From the NCBI GenBank assembly GCA_009739215.1, contig VSJF01000012.1, forward strand, positions 310,001-374,000: a stretch of DNA of 64,000 bases, in the 5' to 3' direction. Below are positions 59,941-64,000 of the stretch, piece after piece (position 1 is the first letter of the stretch; every line of letters begins with the position of its first letter). The notes under the pieces were generated by a model. The model saw nothing but the letters and a program-made list of their open reading frames with translations. It searched no databases and was not told the origin of the DNA. Source of the DNA: Floccularia luteovirens (taxonomy: Eukaryota; Basidiomycota; Agaricomycetes; Agaricales; Squamanitaceae). The position numbers and the translations under genes were made by a program.

Positions 59941-62633
59941 TCAGAATGCGACCCCGATACGGTAAAAATCAGGTGTGAACCCATTCGGGTTGGATATTTC
60001 TATCGTGTTAACTGGTCCAGGGCGGAATCCAGGTAATGAAACAAGGTAGGATGTGAAGAGAGTATCCCACGTCTATACAGGTGGATAGTTAAGCCATGTA
60101 TGACGAAAAAAATGAATGAAAAAGCATGCATACCTGTCCAGAAATTGGCATCTGTACAAGCACCCCACTCCCTCCATTTACGGATAAAACTGCTTCTCTA
60201 CAATTCGAACAAGCAGTGTTCGAAAAGACGAAATCCGCGTTTATGTAATCAATTCCTACCAGCCCCGTCCCACCTGCATTTCCTCCATCGACGTTACGCA
60301 AAGTCAGTGTTCCACCATTTCCGACAAACCCAACTACCGTTATTGGTGTTCCTGGAGATACGCCCGGAGCAGGAGTTGTTGGAGCAGGAACGACGCTTCG
60401 GGTTGATGCTCCACCAGATAGAGTGCTATTCGAGGAAGATGCCAGGTAGAAGGTGAACCGTGGAGATGGGGAAGGGGTGGTACTACTTAATTTGAGAACG
60501 AGAGTGCCATGTGCTTCTGTTGTTGCTGTGAACCTGTGCGAGTTTACTAATAATTGAGAGGTTGGACATTAAGCTACTGACGATATTGTAAGCCTTCCAA
60601 GAGATGCTCCTGATATTAGATTAACTCCTTGTGCAGAGGCGAATCCAACATCTGCAAGTGCAAACGTAATAGCACGCGATGTATTTTGCCAGTTGATAAT
60701 GACTTATCCCAGATAACCCCCCACGAAAAAAATATTAAGAAAGAAGCGGGAATGAGTAAAGAATAATACGATTACCTGCTACTGTTGATCCGTCTGCTAG
60801 GGGTCCCGCCCATACATCGTGATCACCTGCATAGCGCCGCCTGAAGCTAATCGATTTGCCGAGCGGGTCTTGCTAGATATTTTAGCAGATATTGATTAAT
60901 CGATATATGGTCATAAGATAAATCAAGACACGCACGTTCAATGCAATGATCCTACTGTTCTTCAATATATTCAAAGTTTGAGTCGATGCTTTACTAAGAT
61001 CGGTGGAGATGATAAGTGGTGATCTTTTGCATAAAAGGGAAAGGTTTTTGCGAATCATTATCAGTTATCAATCAACTCCACTCAACTCTATTACAAAACT
61101 CACTTGGCTGCTGCCCAAAATGCAAAGTGGGTTTGTTGTTCGGCAGTTGTCAACCCTGTGTTTCCAACTTCGAGCATGTCGAGGTCTATTAATTTCGCAT
61201 TAGGATAACCAAAAAACAACCAAGTTAAGGAATGCTTACCATTCCATGCACCAGGCCCTGCAAATTGTGTGATTGGAACTACTTGATTGATTATCCTAAA
61301 CAGGTTGTCCCATGATGCGGGAGGCCCAATATCATTTCTACATTTCCCATTCAAGTTGACGGGAAAGAAAAAGATCTTTAAGCGAGAATTCAATAGCCCG
61401 TAAATTATGAACCCTTACGAGATTCTCCAACTATCGGAACGCATCGAAGTGTGTTGATTAATTAATTCGCAATTAATTCGGAAAAATGCAAAAAACCACT
61501 AACGAATTCCCAACGGCGCTCGCTGGCCATCGCGCAGGGTCTACAGTACGTACAATCGGAGAGCGGCATATTGTTAGCGTCGATAGTTAGCAGTTTTGAT
61601 GGACATGACGATATCTTACCTTGTACACCCCATTCACAAATCGAGAATACGATTGGACGTTTTGTTGCTAATAGTGCATCACGCATGGTTGTATAATGGG
61701 GCTAGTTTTTGTTCAGCAAGTCATTACTCATTGAAATTTAGGGGATTAATGGCAACACACTTCAATCTTAGATTGGGGATTATTAGTTGTGTCGATGAAT
61801 AGGTTGTGAATTAACATACCATGATTGGGGGGTTAAAATCGACAAAGTCGGTTGAGCTGACTTGATTAGTAGTACGTGAGGTTTCTACAACTATGTGGCG
61901 CATAATTTGATTCCGAATACATACCAGAATAGCAATTGTCATACTATATACTTAGCATGATTAGTCGACTCAAAAGTTCGTCACTATGATCCTCACTTTT
62001 AAATAGTCCGCTCCCCAGGATGCGAATGAATTTGCATCGGAGGTTTCGTGACCAAGACTACCGAGATAATGTGCAGTTCCGCCAACAAAGTCACAAGCAA
62101 AGAAGCCACTATAAAGATTCAAAATAAGTAAAACACGGAGGGTGGCGAGAGTCCTTTACTTACCCATCTGAATAGAATCCAAACTTCAGCCCGAGATTAT
62201 GTACAAAGGTCGATAATGCTGGTATTCCAGAGGGAATTGTAGTAGTGTCCCAAGTGAAACCTCCACTGGAGTTGCGTTGCTTTCCTTGCCAACCACAATC
62301 GCTGTTCATTCATGCAGTTAAGAAATGAGTTTACAGTCTTGAGTTTACCGTGACTTACAGGTTCACGTAATTATAACCGAGCGAGCTGAGTCCAAGACTA
62401 ATAAGGCTTTGAGCAGCTGCACGATACTGTGTCTCCGTCGTCGTACATCTAGAGATTCAGCAAAGTATGTTCAATTATGACATTACACGGGAATATCGGA
62501 TGAAATAGCATACGCACAAGAAAGCATTGTATGGGTTCCAACCCATTGGGGGTGTTACGGCGACTCCATTGTTCAAAGAAAGGGTACCAGTTATGATCAA
62601 GGTTAAACTCAAGAGGATCCACGACAATAGCAT
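59941..62633 (-). CDS. Secreted GH27 alpha-galactosidase with C-terminal CBM35-like module
   Basis: Extracellular enzyme releasing terminal alpha-galactose. ATG 62633 gives a signal peptide (MLLSWILLSLTLIITGTLSL) and NNGVAVTPPMGWNPYNAFLC, the GH27 start. Then SLGYNYVNLDCGWQ, LGLKFGFYSDGG, YLKYDNCYS (nucleophile Asp), CEWGVQDPARWPASAVGN, SWRIS on a 12-base exon, NDIGPPASW (acid/base Asp), FAGPGAWNDLDMLEVGNTGL and TTAEQQTHFAFWAAAKSPL. After RIIALNQDPLGK comes a beta-rich end; the last 130 residues (GTLTLRNVDGGNAGGTGLVG; TPDFYRIGVAF at the stop 59941) look like a CBM35-type carbohydrate-binding module. An in-frame upstream ATG (62750 or 62780) would put 35-45 residues before the signal peptide and is unlikely. 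Around fifteen introns. Confidence 0.9.
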
Positions 62634-63363
62634 TATTACAGCGACACTGTTTCTTTTTGTAATGGGGGGAGGTATTCGGTGGGTTGTATTTTCAGGGGGA
62701 TGGAGCAAATTTGATTCTAGAAGACGCATACATAGTCCATGACTTGACAAACGGACCGCCAGAGAACTTGGGAAGTCCAAAGTAAGCTTCTGTGGCGGTC
62801 CGTAGAAGAGACACGGAAGGTGTCAACGCCGCATGAGTACAAGATCATATGGGCGGATTACTTCCACTTTGCGTGAATGACTTTTTGGGCTTTAGTGACG
62901 TTATCTAGCACATAGACTTTTTCACGGAGAAAGAGTCGAGATGTGTTAAGCACTTTATTGTCAAGTTTCTGCATACTTTACGTAAAGTAAGTATATAGCA
63001 TATCAGTGCACTGAATAGAGTGGGACTTGCAGTATCGTATACACTGGCATGTGCATGTGAGACCTCGTTCAGAAGTCGGGAACCAGGGATTAAATGACAA
63101 CTTGGTATAAAAAAACAGGCAAGTTGATCACACGGATTCCTTGCTAATCAATTTGCTGCCACGTTCGCGTTGTACCATAAGTACTGAGTGAGGACCTGGG
63201 GTCGTATTTTCCCGAGGGTACGCATGTACTATTGGGTCTTCTTGAAAGGGTCTTGGTCACCTGGTGGGAACTTGGTGGATGAATCACGTGCTTCTATTGA
63301 ATAGATTAGATTACGGATACTGTTCGTTCTGCAATCTTATCGATATTGAAATATTGAAGAGGC
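62634..63363. promoter_or_regulatory. Divergent intergenic region, GH27 / MDE1
   Basis: 730 bases between opposite starts holding both promoters. No TATA box, regulatory site or further exon was recognised. Confidence 0.35.
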
Positions 63364-64000
63364 ATGTCAGATCCAGACTCCCTCATAACGTCTTCCGACC
63401 CACTACACGTCAGTTCACGTTACTCTATGCTCTAGTTTTCTCAAGTTAACGGAGAGAATATCTTGAAATGTAGCCTGCAAATCTCATTCCTGAACTTTGT
63501 CGATCATTCTATCAGGTAGGTTTAAAATCGAGAGAATGAATATTCTGATATTCTGATGCATATGAACATATACTAAGCTGGGGTGGGTAACGGGAACTGG
63601 CGGTGGAATATGTATCAGGACTGGGTATAATTTAGTCTTTGCTGAGTGACTTTTCACTGATATGAGTGCAGTGATAGAGTTTACATCGCACCGTCTGGTG
63701 TTCAAAAAGAACGTATCGAGCCAGGTCACATTTTTGTGCTTCCCTATCCTCAGACAGCACCCTCCCCGCATACTGACCGAATCTTCCTTCGACGTCCTGC
63801 AATGAACCTCAAAGAATCTGCGTGCACGCCACTTTTCTGGAACTCGTTTGACCTCCGTAATGCCGGAAGTTGTATTCATACCCATTCTCAGCATGCAGTC
63901 ATGGCGACACTCTTGTGGACTGGTCCTGTTTTCACTATTTCTCATCAGGTAAGATGAATATACTATCAACCTGTGCTCGAAACTCATAATGTAACCTTCT
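63364..64000 (+). CDS. MDE1: Methylthioribulose-1-phosphate dehydratase MDE1 (cut by window end)
   Basis: Enzyme of the cytosolic methionine salvage pathway, dehydrating methylthioribulose-1-phosphate; aldolase class II fold with zinc. Exons are 63364-63408 ([15 protein letters not shown]), 63474-63515 ([14 protein letters not shown]), 63578-63624 ([15 protein letters not shown]) and 63678-63948 ([66 protein letters not shown]). HTHSQH contains two zinc-binding histidines. A donor at 63949 starts an intron that runs off the right edge, so the C-terminal half, including the third zinc histidine, is not visible. Splice phases fit at every junction. The minus-strand frame over 63484-63987 is a shadow of this gene. 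Confidence 0.92.

Noticed and set aside
63484..63987. 167-codon minus-strand frame at the right edge
   Set aside because: The plus strand here encodes MDE1 exons with intact family motifs; the minus frame is a shadow.

Overview
The window reads as nuclear DNA of a filamentous basidiomycete, most likely an agaricomycete (mushroom-forming fungus). Genes are densely packed on both strands and cut by many introns of roughly 45-65 bases with GT-AG ends. Several families are typical of that group: an AIG1-like GTPase with a TTMWD motif, a BTB protein, a PAS protein, a secreted GRLID family, and a GH5 membrane exo-glucanase. Intergenic stretches are AT-rich. No rRNA, tRNA, CRISPR array or intact transposon was found by eye.

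Layout. 0.4-3.8 kb: minus-strand P-loop GTPase, with repeat-rich exons upstream that probably belong to it. 5.5-8.6 kb: large RING protein (minus), divergent from an importin-7/8-type karyopherin (9.0-13.9 kb, plus). 16.4-18.3 kb: ARP6 (minus). 19.1-20.3 kb: TANGO2 homologue (plus). 20.4-22.0 kb: Zn2Cys6 regulator (minus). 24.9-26.9 kb: base-exchange-type phosphatidylserine synthase (plus). 27.9-28.9 kb: KIN17 (plus) with a disturbed zinc-finger exon. 30.1-33.6 kb: GH5 exo-beta-1,3-glucanase (plus). 34.3-36.8 kb: MFS allantoate/vitamin-type permease (plus). 37.2-38.4 kb: BTB protein (plus). 38.6-40.2 kb: EBP2 (minus). 40.3-43.5 kb: AVL9 (minus). 43.7-44.8 kb: uncharacterised secreted protein (plus). 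45.3-46.9 kb: secreted BNR_4 beta-propeller (plus). 47.1-47.5 kb: RidA (plus). 47.7-50.4 kb: SV2-like MFS transporter (minus). 50.8-52.8 kb: NOP12 (plus). 55.8-57.7 kb: TRM61 (minus). 57.9-59.6 kb: PAS protein (plus). 59.9-62.6 kb: GH27 alpha-galactosidase (minus). 63.4 kb to the right edge: MDE1 (plus, cut by the window end).

Functionally this is an ordinary chromosome segment, not one pathway cluster. Housekeeping nuclear and nucleolar genes (importin, ARP6, KIN17, EBP2, NOP12, TRM61) lie between genes for cell-wall or polysaccharide work (GH5, BNR_4, GH27), transport and regulation. Most neighbours are divergent or convergent pairs, so short shared promoters recur (for example 43476-43701 and 57694-57912).

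The most unusual things seen are: a KIN17 gene whose conserved zinc-finger coding sequence contains two one-base shifts that a 53-base GT-AG intron would exactly absorb; two GC-AG introns with the same rare GCACGT donor; very small exons (12-34 bases) carrying active-site or P-loop residues; a GTPase preceded by about ten degenerate ~35-residue repeats; and two adjacent perfect hairpins in an otherwise empty 3-kb gap. Exon borders were assigned by hand from splice signals and protein-family memory, so ends of internal exons can be off.
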